From Eurosta solidaginis (Eukaryota > Arthropoda > Insecta > Diptera > Tephritidae), in assembly GCF_040869045.1 (NCBI RefSeq), contig NC_090322.1, positions 275,678,662 through 275,742,661 of the forward strand: a stretch of DNA of 64,000 nt. Reading direction: 5' to 3'. Each line of letters opens with the position of its first letter. The first letter of the stretch is position 1. This document shows, one piece after another, positions 1 to 12,166 of this stretch. The notes beneath the pieces are model-generated. The model had not been told where the DNA came from. It did not search any database and worked only from the letters and a program-made list of their open reading frames with translations. The position numbers were made by a program, and so were the translations under genes.

Positions 1-479
1 ATCCGTGAGAGTTGTTGCAGGCAAAGAAAGCAATCCCATCAGCCATCAAAACCAACTTACGGACTAACGAACCAACCAACCATAACAGAAATAACCACAC
101 ATACATACCAATAATGACGTAGACGTCTAGGGGTAGTGAGGAGCCAAAGGGGCAATGTTCATAGAAAAAGTGAAATTTGTAGCCAAAGTACACGAAAATA
201 TTACATGAATTCGTAATGAAAACTGCTGTCAGTTGAGATCAGATATCCTTATCATCATCATCATTTTTATTCCAGCATTTCAAACGCACCAAACCAAAGA
301 CGCTCATACATAAATAAATAAATAAGTAATTCTAATACACATATACGCATAAATATACTTAAGTTACATATGTGAGTATTACACTCGTGAATGCTCAGTT
401 TTGTTGTAACAATGTATGATACAAGGGCGTAGCGGCTAGGCGGAGAAGTACAATTTTAAAAAGACGAAATTTAATTAAT

Positions 480-1725
480 ATCAAAACTGTTAGCATCGAA
501 AAAGATTTTGAGTGAGCCATGTTCAGCCGTCCGTCCATTTGTTGACACGATATCTTAAGCAGAAACTGAGATATCTTTACCAAATTTGATATAATGGCTT
601 ATCTGTACCCAAAATAGATTGGTATTAAAATAGAGAGAAGTCGAACTGCAACCACGTCCATTTTTTCGATAACGAAAACTTCGAAAAATAGAAAAACTTG
701 ATAACTCATTACCAAACACCGACATATTGATGAAACTTGAACGTCGGCTGGCCATATGACAAGAGATAGAAATTTGGCTACTTTTCCGAAAACGGGCATG
801 GTACCGCCCACACTTATAAATGGACAGTTTGAAGGTTTTAGAAAGTCGTTAAATTTGGCATGAAATTGACATTATATATGAATTTTGTGAGAATTGGCGA
901 AATTGGTTGTCGACCACGCCCATTTAAAAAAATGTTTAAAGTGTAGTGGTAACGAAAAACTCAATAACATTGCTAACTAACTAAATTAGGTATATTGATA
1001 TTTTACCTTATTTTTTACGAAAATTAAAAGAATTTGAAAAGAGAGCGTAACCCCATGATATCTTCATCAAACTTTGAACTTTGGCTTATATGAACTCAAA
1101 ATATATTTGCTTTTAAAATGATAGAACTGAAATAATAACCACGCCGACTAATTCCATATTGAAAATTTGGACAAAATGTGACAAGACATTAACAAATACC
1201 GGTGAAGTAATGGAGATGGAAATTATGTAAAATGGGCATGGCTCCGCCTACATTTAGTAAAAGAAAATCTAAAAGTTTTATAAGCCGTAATTCAGAAACC
1301 GTAGGTATTACCTGAAATTTTGTAGTATTATGTACCTTGATATTATGTATAGATCTGAGGAAAATCCGTTAATAAAATTGGGAAGATATTTATGGCGCGT
1401 AACTTACCACTATGGATATCTTAGTCCAGAATACGAAAATTAAGGTCCGGTCTTTTTAGTTGAGGTATTCACAAAGCGTTTTAATATCAAAGATCAAAAA
1501 GAGACAAATTTATACGAGATTTGGAAAGAATATTGTTTCTATGCCAGAAACTGTTTTTTAACTTCTTCCGGAAGTTGATACTTTTATAACTATAGTTAGT
1601 ATATATCAGCTTTCACCAAATTGCATGTTCGTGAAATGCCTCTTTAAATGTATCCTTGATATTAGAGCACACGCATTATGTACCCATAATGTTCAGTTTT
1701 GCCCGAACTAAGGCTTCCTTGCTGG
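480..1725 (-). repeat. Diverged copy of the GGGCGTGG-box dispersed repeat
   Basis: Non-coding repeat read on the minus strand. The low-coordinate end carries the GTCCGTCC / ACACGATA stretch seen at the ends of the other copies. The high-coordinate end reads, on the minus strand, GCAAGGAAGCCTTAGTTCGG, a decayed form of the AAGTTCGGGTGTAAC terminus. Between them lie degenerate CACGCCCA-type boxes near 650, 915 and 1140, and CCGCC boxes near 805 and 1240. It is far more diverged than the copy at 62868, so it is probably old. Edges are approximate. Confidence 0.65.
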
Positions 1726-3409
1726 TTTTGATTCAATATGTTTTGTTGATTTTCCGAAAGGATGGATTCTTGATGAATATTAGTTTGCTCAATCCCATGT
1801 TAAATTTGGTTTAGATACAAATTGGTTTTGTTGTTGTAACACCATACATAAATTCATAACCCTAAACGATATAATTAAGCTCTGATAAGTAACCGATATT
1901 GTTCAAGTCGGATTACGAATTTGAGTTTCTTTTTTCAGCATGGTCAACTGTATGTTGGTACTTATGAGAAAATCAATCAATCATTTTCATTTATGTAGAT
2001 TATCTACTATTAAGGAACATTATAGCTCATCTCTATCCACAAGTTTGAAATTGCGTTCTTCTCCCATTTTTGTGACAATGTTCAGGGCCATTTTATAAAT
2101 CTCTAAAATAGATTGAAAATATCGCCCAACCAGTGTGTTATTTAATATTCAATAAAACTTGGCATGGTCCCTCTTGTCATTCTGAATCCCAACTTGTATA
2201 CGCCCATGGATAGATACACTTTCGCTTGCTTTTACATTTAGTTTTTTCTTTAGTTATTTTGCCATGGATAGTTTAATTCATTTTCAGAAAATTGTTATGT
2301 TTCCAAGCCATTTCGGGTTTATTTTCGTATAATCCAAGTGTGGATTTCATTTGACAGCTGTGCTCTAAGTTTGGTTTAACGGTCTTCTTATTTCTTCTAG
2401 TATATAAATATAAATAGTGAGTCTTGTGTGGCTTGGACAAGTTGATATTGTTGTGACTTTACACACATTTATATGTATGTACATAAAAATATTATAAAAA
2501 AGTTCATCACAATTTATCTAATTGAGGATATTGAAGAATCCACTGATTAATCAAAAAAGTTGGAAAACTGTCTACGTTTTTATACTTCAAGACTTACAAC
2601 TACGAAGTAGCCATTGTATTAATCTGAAAGGTTGCATTGCATAGGTTGAAGTATTTAGACCTGTTGGAATGTTTAACCTGCCTTTGGTTCAGAATTGATT
2701 ATTGAAATTAATAAATTAAATTTTTGAAATGAAATATTAAATTATCAGCATCTTGATTGCTAGAGGGATGTAGGCACCATATTGAGCGTGTTGAAGTTAT
2801 GTCTCAATTTCATTAGGAGCTAACAAGTTATTTTGCCTCGTACTTGTTGTACCTTTTGTTGTGAGTATCAAAATTCAAGGTCATTCATTTTCAACCTTGA
2901 ATTGAAAGTCATCTATCACTAGTTTGCTGTCATAACTTACAAAGTGCGGTTGAATTCTTCCTGGCTTTTCACGGACGATGTATTTTGGTTAATCTATCAA
3001 GGGTACAGGTAAAAATGAGCAATATGTTGAAGAATAAGGTTCAGATCGTAACGAGACGCACAACTTCAACATCACAGCTGTACTACTTTTTCTCCACTTG
3101 ACCTCTACTGTAGACGTCCAATGCCCTACCAACTTCAATTGTTTACTATTTGTATAACGCTTATGTCAATTTTTTGACCCACGTGAACATCATCCATACC
3201 TTTCATCTAGCCTCCCAATCCAAGCTCACAAAATGTATCTTGTAGAATCACGTTGAGTTATATATAATTACATTTTTACCGCAAAGTTATTGTTTTATTA
3301 TTGTTATCGATAGCGAGCTATTATCGCCGAGCTATTGGTTTGTGACCGGCCTCCCATTTCATTCCTACCGAACGATTTAATATTGATGTTTTATGGCTCT
3401 CTCTTTAAT
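1726..3409. other. No gene recognised; AT-rich unassigned DNA
   Basis: No open frame, repeat or RNA that I recognise. An exact TATCGATA at 3305 lies just before the tandem array and may be a diverged edge of it. Confidence 0.5.
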
Positions 3410-4165
3410 AACAAACTGATGAAACGCCGATAACAAATTGGCACACGATAAGGAATCGACAGTTTTGCGATAAAACCCGCTCGTTTTTGACAATATATCG
3501 ATAAAATGTTTATAAAATACGGGTAAAACTTCGATGAGAAATTGACAGTACGATAAAAAAATCGATAACTTTTTGATCATATATCGGTAACATGCTTATA
3601 TAAAACTAGAAGCACTTCGGTAAGAAATTGGCAGCGTGAAAAAAAAATCGATAACTTTTTGACAAAAAAATCGATAACTTGCTTATACAAAACTCGTAAC
3701 ACTCCGATATGAAATCGATAGCGCGATAAAAATCGATAAATTTTTGACAATATATCGATAACATGCTTATACAAAACTGGTAACACTTCGATAAGAAATC
3801 GACGGTGCGATAAAAAAATCGATAACTTTTTGAAAATATATAGGCAACGTAATTATACAAAATAGGTAACAATCCGACAACAAGTTTTTGATAATATAAA
3901 AATAATCTTTTCATAAATAAGCTATAGCTTTTCAATAAAAAAATTTTATAACAAATTAATAGCTTATTGATAACAAATCGATAATTTTTCAATAATATAT
4001 CGGTAACATTTCGATAACAAAACGATATCACACCGATAAAAAGCTAGCGCTGAATCCGATAGCCAATCGATATTTTTTCGTTATTAAATCGACAACTTTT
4101 TCTGTAGTTGATTACACGCCACCTACAAACCGATAACTCGTTGATGAAAAATCGATAACTCATAA
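3410..4165. repeat. 86-bp tandem (satellite-like) array rich in ATCGATA
   Basis: Degenerate tandem array. The marker ATCGATAAMTTTTTGA starts at 3561, 3647, 3732 and 3818, giving steps of 86, 85 and 86 bases, and a variant sits one step earlier near 3475. Each unit also carries a TATATCGATAACATGCTTAT-like segment and a CACTTCGATAAGAAATCGAC-like segment. After about 3850 the period decays but ATCGATA-type words continue to about 4150. About a dozen ATCGATA words are present. Apparent reading frames across it are by-products of the repeat. Confidence 0.8.
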
Positions 4166-7100
4166 ACAGTCGCTTTTCTACATTGTTCTCACATTATGCT
4201 ATGGTTTAGTGACTACACTTACGCTTAGAATCTGGATTCCCCGTACCGTGAGGAAATATGCTTACACATAAAAAATCCCATTCTATTCGCAATTCAAACT
4301 TTATTGTTTGTGGACAGATCGAGTCTATCGTTTGTACTTGCATATGACAACATACTTAAAGAATAAAAGAAAAAACAAATTTCAGCACACTGGGTAATAA
4401 ACAATATAAAAACTTTATAATGAAAGTTTTTTTGGATTTAACTTTGCTTATTTCTTCGTAAGAGCATTTCATTACACACACAAGTGCATACTTACATACA
4501 TACGCACATACATATATAGTGTGTAATGAAACCAATTCTATTTGAATATTTCAAATCTCTTTGCTCGTGCGCTGCATCTGTCAAGTGCAAGGCAGGGGGA
4601 CATCTGCAACAAGTTCAAAATGTTTATGATATAATCTTATCTTATGAAAATATTTTTAACATACCACTTACGTACCTTGGCCGCATCCCAACTGACCGAT
4701 CTGAAGTGAACGAAGTTGGCCACAATCCGAAGCAAACCGCATTAGCTCAGTAAGAGAAGAAACCAAGTGCAACGAACAAATTTCTTGACTGAGCAGGCAA
4801 ATGTAATTACAACAAAAAAAAGACAAAGTAAAACAATTTATTAAAAAAATCGTTTGAGCTAATAACGATAAATATACAAATACATAAATGTTTTAGGTAT
4901 ATATACATATATACACTTGTCAACAACACATTTTACATATACATACACTTATACCAGAATAAATATTTATATATAAATATGTGTTGGTGTGCATAAAAAG
5001 TTTGTAAATAAAATGAGGGCAAAAGTTAATAAAACAAAACTCAAAAGACGATTTGCAATTACAAAGTTTTCTTAAGGCGTAGACAAAAGTGTCCATGCCA
5101 ATCGAAGCAGCTCAACGGCTGAAGAGAGGCGGAAAACTCTCGGAATTTATGATGTAATCGTAAATTGAATTTGATTGTCCAGCAGTCTTAATTTAATTTG
5201 TACGCTTTTGTTGTGCATAAAATAAATTCCACATTTGCAACGACCATCGGCCCTTGGGTGCACTCACACAACCTCTCGCCCGTACTCCTACTTCGAAAAT
5301 CTCTGCGTTGTGCTTTGGCTAGCGTCTTGAGCGTCGGAGTTCTGCCTGAACGCCATTGCGGTTGCACTGTTGAAAATTTGCTGTCACAACTGACAGCACA
5401 GCTGACAGCTTAACATATTTCAATTTCTTTCTACAATTCGACTATAGCCAAACCCCTTTTCCATACTCTCTCTATTGTTGGCACCAAGTACCTGGCCGTC
5501 GGCTGCGAAATTTCATTTTACTTGCACAAAAAACTTTAATCGTGTCGTCTGCGTTGTCCGGTGTATTCATCGCAGTGCCTTTTGATATGCAAAGAGGCAT
5601 TGAAATATGAAGTTGGCAATGCCGTGTGGCACACTTGACGAACGTAGCAAGACGGCAGCGTTCAATTGGCATAACGGTGGGCGTATTGTAAATGTAAAAC
5701 ATTTTCAATAACAATATCAACAACATCAAAAGCAACAAACAACAGCGACAAGGACAACAACCATGAATGGCAGTGGCAAAACCGACACAAAATACATTAA
5801 GAATGCGGTGACCATTCGAGGTAGTCGGGTTAGTTAAATTTGCACCCATAAAAATAAAGTCCAATAAATATATGAATACATTAAAACCAATACTGCAAAA
5901 GGCATTCTTAAAAAATTGTTACTTTTGTTTTAAGAATACACCTTAAGTAGGATATTATGTGGCGTTCTATGAATATGAAGTTCAAGTCAGAAACAAGTTC
6001 AAGGTCTTTGAAAAGGAGCTAAGGAAATAAACAAAAATTTAATTGGAAAATAAAAAATGCAGAGCGCAAATGGGCTAATGGCGCCGTACAACAGTAACGA
6101 CTACACATCTTAAAAGTTATAAGAATGATGTAAATTCATCCGCTCAAAAAATTTAACTATCTGAACGGAAGAACAAAATAAATATTGTCCAAATATGTAG
6201 GCATCTTGCTCTAGCAACTCATCGACCTCAACTGGTTGGTGTCCATTAATTGTTATACCGCTTGCTTCGAGTGCGCGCCATTGCAAGCGTTTTGATGCCC
6301 AAGTTATGCTCTGCGATTAAAAAAGAGCGTTCGTGTTCCACTGTTCAGCCGAAGGGACAAATTAAAAAACAGACGAAATATATGAAATGCATTGCTTATA
6401 ATGAAATAAGAATACAAACACTTAGGTCCACTTGCAAAGCAATAAAATTTTGATTGGGGTGCACGATGAAATATTAAGAATTGATTGCCCTGCTGTTCTA
6501 GCAGTTGTAAGATACCCAATTCGACAAGCACTTTCTCATGGCTCTATTACCCTGCCCATTATCAAGCCTCTTCGGTGGATATTTCTCAAGGTACAATGTG
6601 GGGGATATTAGCTGTAATGGCAAAGGTCTGATATTTCTCAAGGAAGAAGGATATAGACGAGGGCTGCCACTGGTACAAATTCTAGTGCCAGGACCGCAGA
6701 GCTAAAGTGTAATTTTATCTACTATTGGAACTCTAAGTAACATAAAAGTGCTTGTTGATTGGAAAATAAGCCAGAGTACAGTGACAATGCTATATAAACG
6801 AATACTTTTCGCAGGACAATTCACAGCCTAATATTTTGAAATTTCTTGCAAACTGGAAAATGCAGGTGAAAAATGAAAGGAATATATCTTTTTATATACA
6901 TTTTGATACTTCATATAGAGAAAACGAGATCAAACTTCGTTTCGAATTTAAAAAAAGTATGGTCACCCTAAAATACTCGCACACACACGAGTGGAGATAT
7001 CTGATCCAGTGAAAACAAGACCAGGGCAGAAGTAAAAGCTGAACCCTAGCATCTGCATGATTATCTATGATGATTCTATTGTGTTTGAGGGCAAAAAGAT

Positions 7101-9115
7101 CAGGGGCTAACACTTTTTCTAAATCAACATCTTCTTTTTCTCTGTAATATTTAGAACCCCACAGAACGAGACTCATAAATTTTCAGCCATGCCAAATGCT
7201 TAACGAACGAAAAAATCTACAAACAGAACTACAGCATCTAGCTGCTATTTAAAATAAGTCCTGGAGTCGAGATTTGCAAGATTTTCTATTCTCTGCTTTT
7301 CTGCGAACCAAAATGAATGACAGACTTTGCAATTTTCTACTATGGGAAGCTACTTATGAATCCTAAAACATGCATATGAATTAAACCACCTGAGCTGGCA
7401 GCCGGAGTTGAATCGACAAAGTTGAGCTGAACTGTATTGCATCAAGCCGAGATGTATCGAGCCGGCCTGAAGCATACATGACTTGACATTATTCAAAGGA
7501 CATTGCAGAGTATTAACTGGGTTCTGGTATGTTGGTTGCCTAAAGCTACTCATAACTCGTTTATTTCATGTTTTTTATGTTGCATGCAAAGTTAGCTGCC
7601 AACCAACTGCCCGACTCGACTCATCCCCGTTGCATCCTCTCGCGGTTTGGTAAACTCAAGAAAATTGTTCTCTTTTGCTTTCATTTTAAAATTGTTGTAA
7701 ATTTAAGCGTTGTTGCTTTGCTGCCTTGAAAAGTTTTTGTCTTTGGCATTTTGTAAAATTCTATGCCAAGTTTCTGTTTCGGTTTTTAACTCAAATTCAT
7801 ATTTTTCTTCTTATGTTGTCCTTTCAATAAATAAATGTGTTGTTCTTACCTTTTGTGTGTATGTATGTATGTATATATGTATGTGTGAATAGCTATGCGT
7901 GGTATCTGAGAAAGTATGTGTATGTTGCGGTTAAAATATGCTTTGTAGTACTTGGACAACCTGACAAGCTCTGCTTATCCTGAGCATTGCAAATTCGCTT
8001 ACATTTGCTTAAGTCCTGCCCGCATATAAATCAGGTGTTGTAGGCGCCCAAAGAAAGTAAGCAAGGAGAAATGGAGCAGTGAAGCAGAAGTAGAAGAAGT
8101 ATGAGAAAGACTGATACAAGTGCTTTGCTTTTATTAGTTCGGTTCAGCTTTAGGAACTTCAAATGTGTTTCGAAATGTGATGAGTATGATGTAGGGACAC
8201 TGGGCTAGAGAAAGATTTGTTTGCAAATGTCGTTGACTTTGTGACAAAAAAAACTAACAAAACAAAACAAGAACCAAGCGGCAAGAAAATTGCAGGGGCA
8301 CAATAAAAATGCATTTACTCGAAGGACACTTGGAAAGAAATAAATGAAAATGTGTTTGGTCTTGCCTAAGAACAAAGGTTCTGATTCAATTATCGATGGA
8401 AATTGCAAGCCGCTGAGGCTTTTAAGATTCATTTTTCAACTTAATTGGGTTATTCGCAAGAGATTCTGGTTGAATGGATAGTAATTCCTTCACGATTTTG
8501 ATAACAACGAAGCAGTTGTGCAGCCAATGTCAGTCGAAAGCACCATACCTCCTAACACATACACACATACTTACTTATTAATACTTGTCCAACTTTTTCC
8601 TGCATTGATATGACATGAATCGGAAGCGCAAAGTAATCCGCACTTTCAAACCGCTTAAGATTTCAATTTAATTTAAGATGAAAGAAGCCAATAAGATGAT
8701 CGTGTGAAGCTGATGGCGTTGCTCAAAGACACTTTTAAGATTTGCAACGAACTTAAACTTCCAGCCCTATTATGGCTTTCAGGGTAGTACTAGTAGAACT
8801 GATCAGGCCTACGCAGTTTATCGACTTTGGGCTTCGCATTACCAGTAAAGGGCCAAACACGCTTATCTAAAAATATAATTTCATGAACTTTGCGACCATA
8901 TTTGGCATAAGAGCTCAAACTATTTACCAACTCTCCAGCTCCGTGTTTGAATAGCTACCATTGCTAGAAATTGAGATACCCCCTCTGTCTCTCTTTTATT
9001 TACTTACTCTATTAATTAGCGCTTGATCGTTTTCCGCCCTTTCCAATAAAGAATAGAGACACTAAGGAAATTCAAGACACTTGCCATAAAAAAATATGGA
9101 AAATAACTTTAAGTC
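4166..9115. other. No gene recognised; unassigned DNA with short microsatellites
   Basis: Open frames here are short, low in complexity and without recognisable domains. Visible structure: a TATG-type microsatellite near 7858-7885 and a cluster of CTGACAG/CAGCTG words near 5385-5412. The segment could be intron or intergenic sequence of a neighbouring gene outside the window. Confidence 0.45.
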
Positions 9116-9119
9116 CGAA

Positions 9120-9480
9120 GAATCTTCCTTAATTTGCATAGTATGGCTTAGTCAGGGTAGCTGTTGTGTTATAATTGGTTGAACCGAATTGCTATCTATA
9201 TAAAGCTCTTACAGCTCATCATTAAGTCTCCTTAGAATGCCATCGCCACCAAGACGTAAAACTCCGTACATTTTTTTCACAGCATTTTACTCGAACACTT
9301 CCAGAGCCAGTTTATCAGCTGTTGTCAGCATCCATGCTTTTGGACCATATAGCAAGCTGGTTCTCTCGCTATCAAGTAATGGGGAGATGTGTTTCCTCCA
9401 TAAGTTAAGCAATGAAGTTGCTCCGGCCAATGAATCTTGTTTGATCAGACAGAGCTTCTGGTGATATTTTCAAGCTTTAT
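9120..9480 (-). pseudogene. LINE ORF2 C-terminal relic (family A)
   Basis: Read on the minus strand, the segment encodes a decayed tail of a non-LTR retrotransposon polymerase. Visible stretches are LLYGPKAWMLTTADKLALEV, then KKMYGVLRLGGDGILRRLND, then an EL-stop-ELYID segment. The order YG-x-x-AW-x-L-T then RRLNDEL-ELY is the pattern I associate with the region after the reverse transcriptase core in LINE 'endonuclease-reverse transcriptase' proteins. At least two in-frame stops are present. It is homologous in order and content to the relic at 33775-34225. The larger LINE from 9935 lies downstream on the opposite strand and is a different family. Exact clade (RTE-like or other) is uncertain. 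Confidence 0.6.
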
Positions 9481-9934
9481 TTCAATCAGCCGGCATTGAA
9501 AGGTATTCAGCAGGCATCGAAACCTACATATACATATCGCGTATTGCTGGGCCTTTAAGCCGTATGGTCGGTACAAAGCCTTGTACTGACATTTCGAGAT
9601 TTTCTCATCGTTCAGGATTTTTCCGGTAAAAGCGGTCAGATCGAAGTGAACATGTGAGAGGCGAATAGAGTAATGATCAGCGAGTCTTGTTGAGTTATTA
9701 ACTATAAAACTTCTTTGATCAGGAGGTAGCAGCGCATCTAGCGTGGCGACTTGTGTTGGAGCTTGGTACTACAGAAGACTATGGTGATATTAATAGCCGG
9801 AGTCGAAATTCTCTGCCAGTAGAATCTGCTGGTATTTGGCAGTCATCATTTGTCTATTTTAGTTTCTTATAGATAGAAGTTCTTCTGAAAAACCTTACCT
9901 TGATGTGGATCATGGATAGATTTTGAAAGCTACT
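9481..9934. other. Unassigned, possibly retrotransposon-derived
   Basis: Moderately GC-balanced sequence between two LINE relics. It resembles repeated DNA in style but I cannot assign a family. It may be the 5' continuation of either neighbour. Confidence 0.3.
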
Positions 9935-12166
9935 TACTCCGAAGGCTGGCAGAAGCTCTCATGTATCACCTAAGGATTTCAGGCCAATCAGTCTCTCGTC
10001 GTTTCTTCTTAAGACGTTCGAGCGGTTGATTGACTTGTACCTACGGAAAAGGATTCTTCGGGGGTTACTGTCGGCTTTACAGCATGCGTAGTAAAAGGGC
10101 AGATCGACAGAAACGGCTCTCCATTCGATTGTAAATCAAATAGAGGGGTCCCTATAACACAGAGAGTTTTCTGTGGGTGCCTTTCTAGACACCGATTGGG
10201 CTTTTAACAATGTCTTACCGGGGGCAATCCAAAGAGCTCTAAAGGGGTTTAGGAATCGAAGAGGCTCTGGTTGAATTTATTAGCAAACTTCTATGCAGCA
10301 GAATTGTTGCAGCGGAGTGGGGGGGGGGGGGGGGGGCCATAATTGAGAGGAAGTTGTGCAGGAGCACGCAAGGGGGGGATGTCTTATTTCCTCTGCTCTG
10401 GGTTGTGGTAGTCAACGATCATCTTGTGGAGCTGGAAGTCAATGGCTGTCGGGTGGTTGCCTATGCCGATGACCTCTCTAACCTAGCCAGAGGCAAATTT
10501 CTGCAGGGCTACCTGGATACTGTAGCTAGGTGGGCTGAATCATGTGGATTGGTGGTCAACACGGGGAAAACGGAATTTGTTCTTTTTACAAGGAGATATA
10601 AGATGCCCGATTTCAGAACTCCTTCGATTGGAGGGGTACCGTTGGTACTTTCTGATAGGGTTAAATATTTGGGGATTGTTTTGGACAAGAAACTGCCCTG
10701 GAGACCCAACGTGGAAGATGGGGCCAGGAAGGCCGCATTTGCCTTGTACTGCTGCAGGTGAGCTACCGGAAAGAGATAGGGACTCTCGCCAGGAGTAGTA
10801 CACTGGCTTTATGAGATGGTGGTCAAACCGATTCTACTCTATGGGGTGCTGGTCTGCTGGAAAGCACTGGACACGGCGAGCACCTTCAAAATGTTAGTGT
10901 CAGTGCAACGGACGCCGCTGATCGGTACAATGGCGCCCTCAGAACAACACCTAACTTGGCACTGAATGTCATGCTGAACATACATCCAGTAGATATTGCG
11001 GGAAAGGCAGCCGCGGCCCGGTTGTTGGTAAGGCTTCGTGATATGGGCTATGGGCTTTCTGACTTCGAATACTGCAGCCGTCTTACTATGTTCGACTTTA
11101 TCCTGGACAGGACGGACTATTGATGCCGATAACTGCTCCCTATACAACCTTCACCCCAGCCATTCCCCCGAGAGAGGAGTGGGGAAGAGGATTCATCTGA
11201 GGCAGGGGACCGGTTAACTTGTTCACGGATGGGTCGAAGTTGGACGGAAAGGTTGGTGGGGGGTCTTTTGTCAAGAGCTAAATGTAAGCTGCAAGTTTAA
11301 GTTGACTGATCACTGCAGTGTATTCCAAGCGGAAGTTGCTGCGATTAAGGAGGCGGTGGATAAAATGCTATCCAGTGTTACTACGGTTAGGGAATTCAAC
11401 ATCTACTCTGACAGCCAAGCGGCTATCAAGGCCTTGAGTTCAACTACAGTGAGATAGAGGGTGGTCTGGGAGTGCCTGACCTCGCTTGCGATTGCATCGA
11501 ATTATTTTATAATTAAGATTATATAGGTTCCGGCCATAGTGACATCCCGTGCAACTGTCAAGCGGATCTCTTAGCCCGCATCGGTACAACTGAACCGGAT
11601 GAAAATGGCTGTAGGGATCTCGGGATTCCGCTGGATACCTATGGTTTGCTCCTCCATAGCTGGGCCTCGGGTCAGCTCAGCAAACGTTGGGCGGACAACA
11701 CCTCTTACAGGGTAGCAAGATCTTTCTGGCCGAAAGTGGATGGCAGGCGGTCTGCCGACGTACTTGGGTTCATTAAGGCTCACCTATCAATGGTCATTGA
11801 CGTTTTGACAGCGCACTGTCCCATGGGTATCCATGAGGTACGTCTCAATATACCGGAAAGTCCATCCTGCTACAGCTGTATGCAGGACGATAAGGTGGAA
11901 TCACCAAATCACTTTATGCTTGATTGCCCAGCCTTTGCCAGACCTAGGCGAAAGCACTTCGGTCGCGACTCACTAGGATCTCCCGAGGATTTATCCAAAG
12001 TTGAGATCGGTATCATTCGGTGCTTTATCGATGCTTCCCAGCGATTCTCTAAGTAGCTATATCTTCGTCATCGTTATTTTATTTTATTGTATGTGGTATC
12101 ACAACGGACCTTCATGTTGTCCAAGTGAGCTTCCCCTATCAGGGTAGCTGCCTCCAAACCTAACCT
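9935..12166 (+). pseudogene. LINE ORF2 relic with reverse transcriptase, RNase H and zinc knuckle (family B)
   Basis: Broken non-LTR retrotransposon polymerase. From about 9940 a frame reads TPKAGRSS then DFRPISLSSFLLKTFERL, the start of a reverse transcriptase domain. After a stop come STETALHSIV and AFNNVLPGAIQRALKG. The catalytic block VVAYADDLSN is near 10456-10485, with VKYLGIVLDKKLPW near 10660-10700. An RNase H-like stretch follows (FTDGSKLDGK near 11220; YSDSQAAIKALSS near 11403). The C-terminus, 11646-12056, ends with a cysteine/histidine knuckle (CYSCMQDD then HFMLDCPAF). RT followed by RNase H and a terminal knuckle suggests the I-superfamily group (I, LOA or R1-like). Several frameshifts and stops make it dead. 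The 3' end seems to be the CCTAACCTAT stretch near 12160. Confidence 0.85.
10319..10336 (+). repeat. 18-base G homopolymer
   Basis: Eighteen consecutive G residues inside the reverse transcriptase region of the LINE relic, followed by another G run (7) near 10371. It breaks the reading frame. It may be a true slippage expansion or a sequencing/assembly artefact. Confidence 0.9.

Noticed and set aside
3606..4031. 141-codon minus-strand open frame
   Set aside because: It lies wholly within the 86-bp tandem array and its protein repeats with the DNA unit.
3410..4165. CRISPR-like array
   Set aside because: The units are contiguous degenerate tandem repeats without distinct spacers, in a eukaryotic context.
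5472..5864. 130-codon minus-strand open frame
   Set aside because: Runs of Cys/Leu come from simple CAA-type DNA; no domain or splice context that I recognise.
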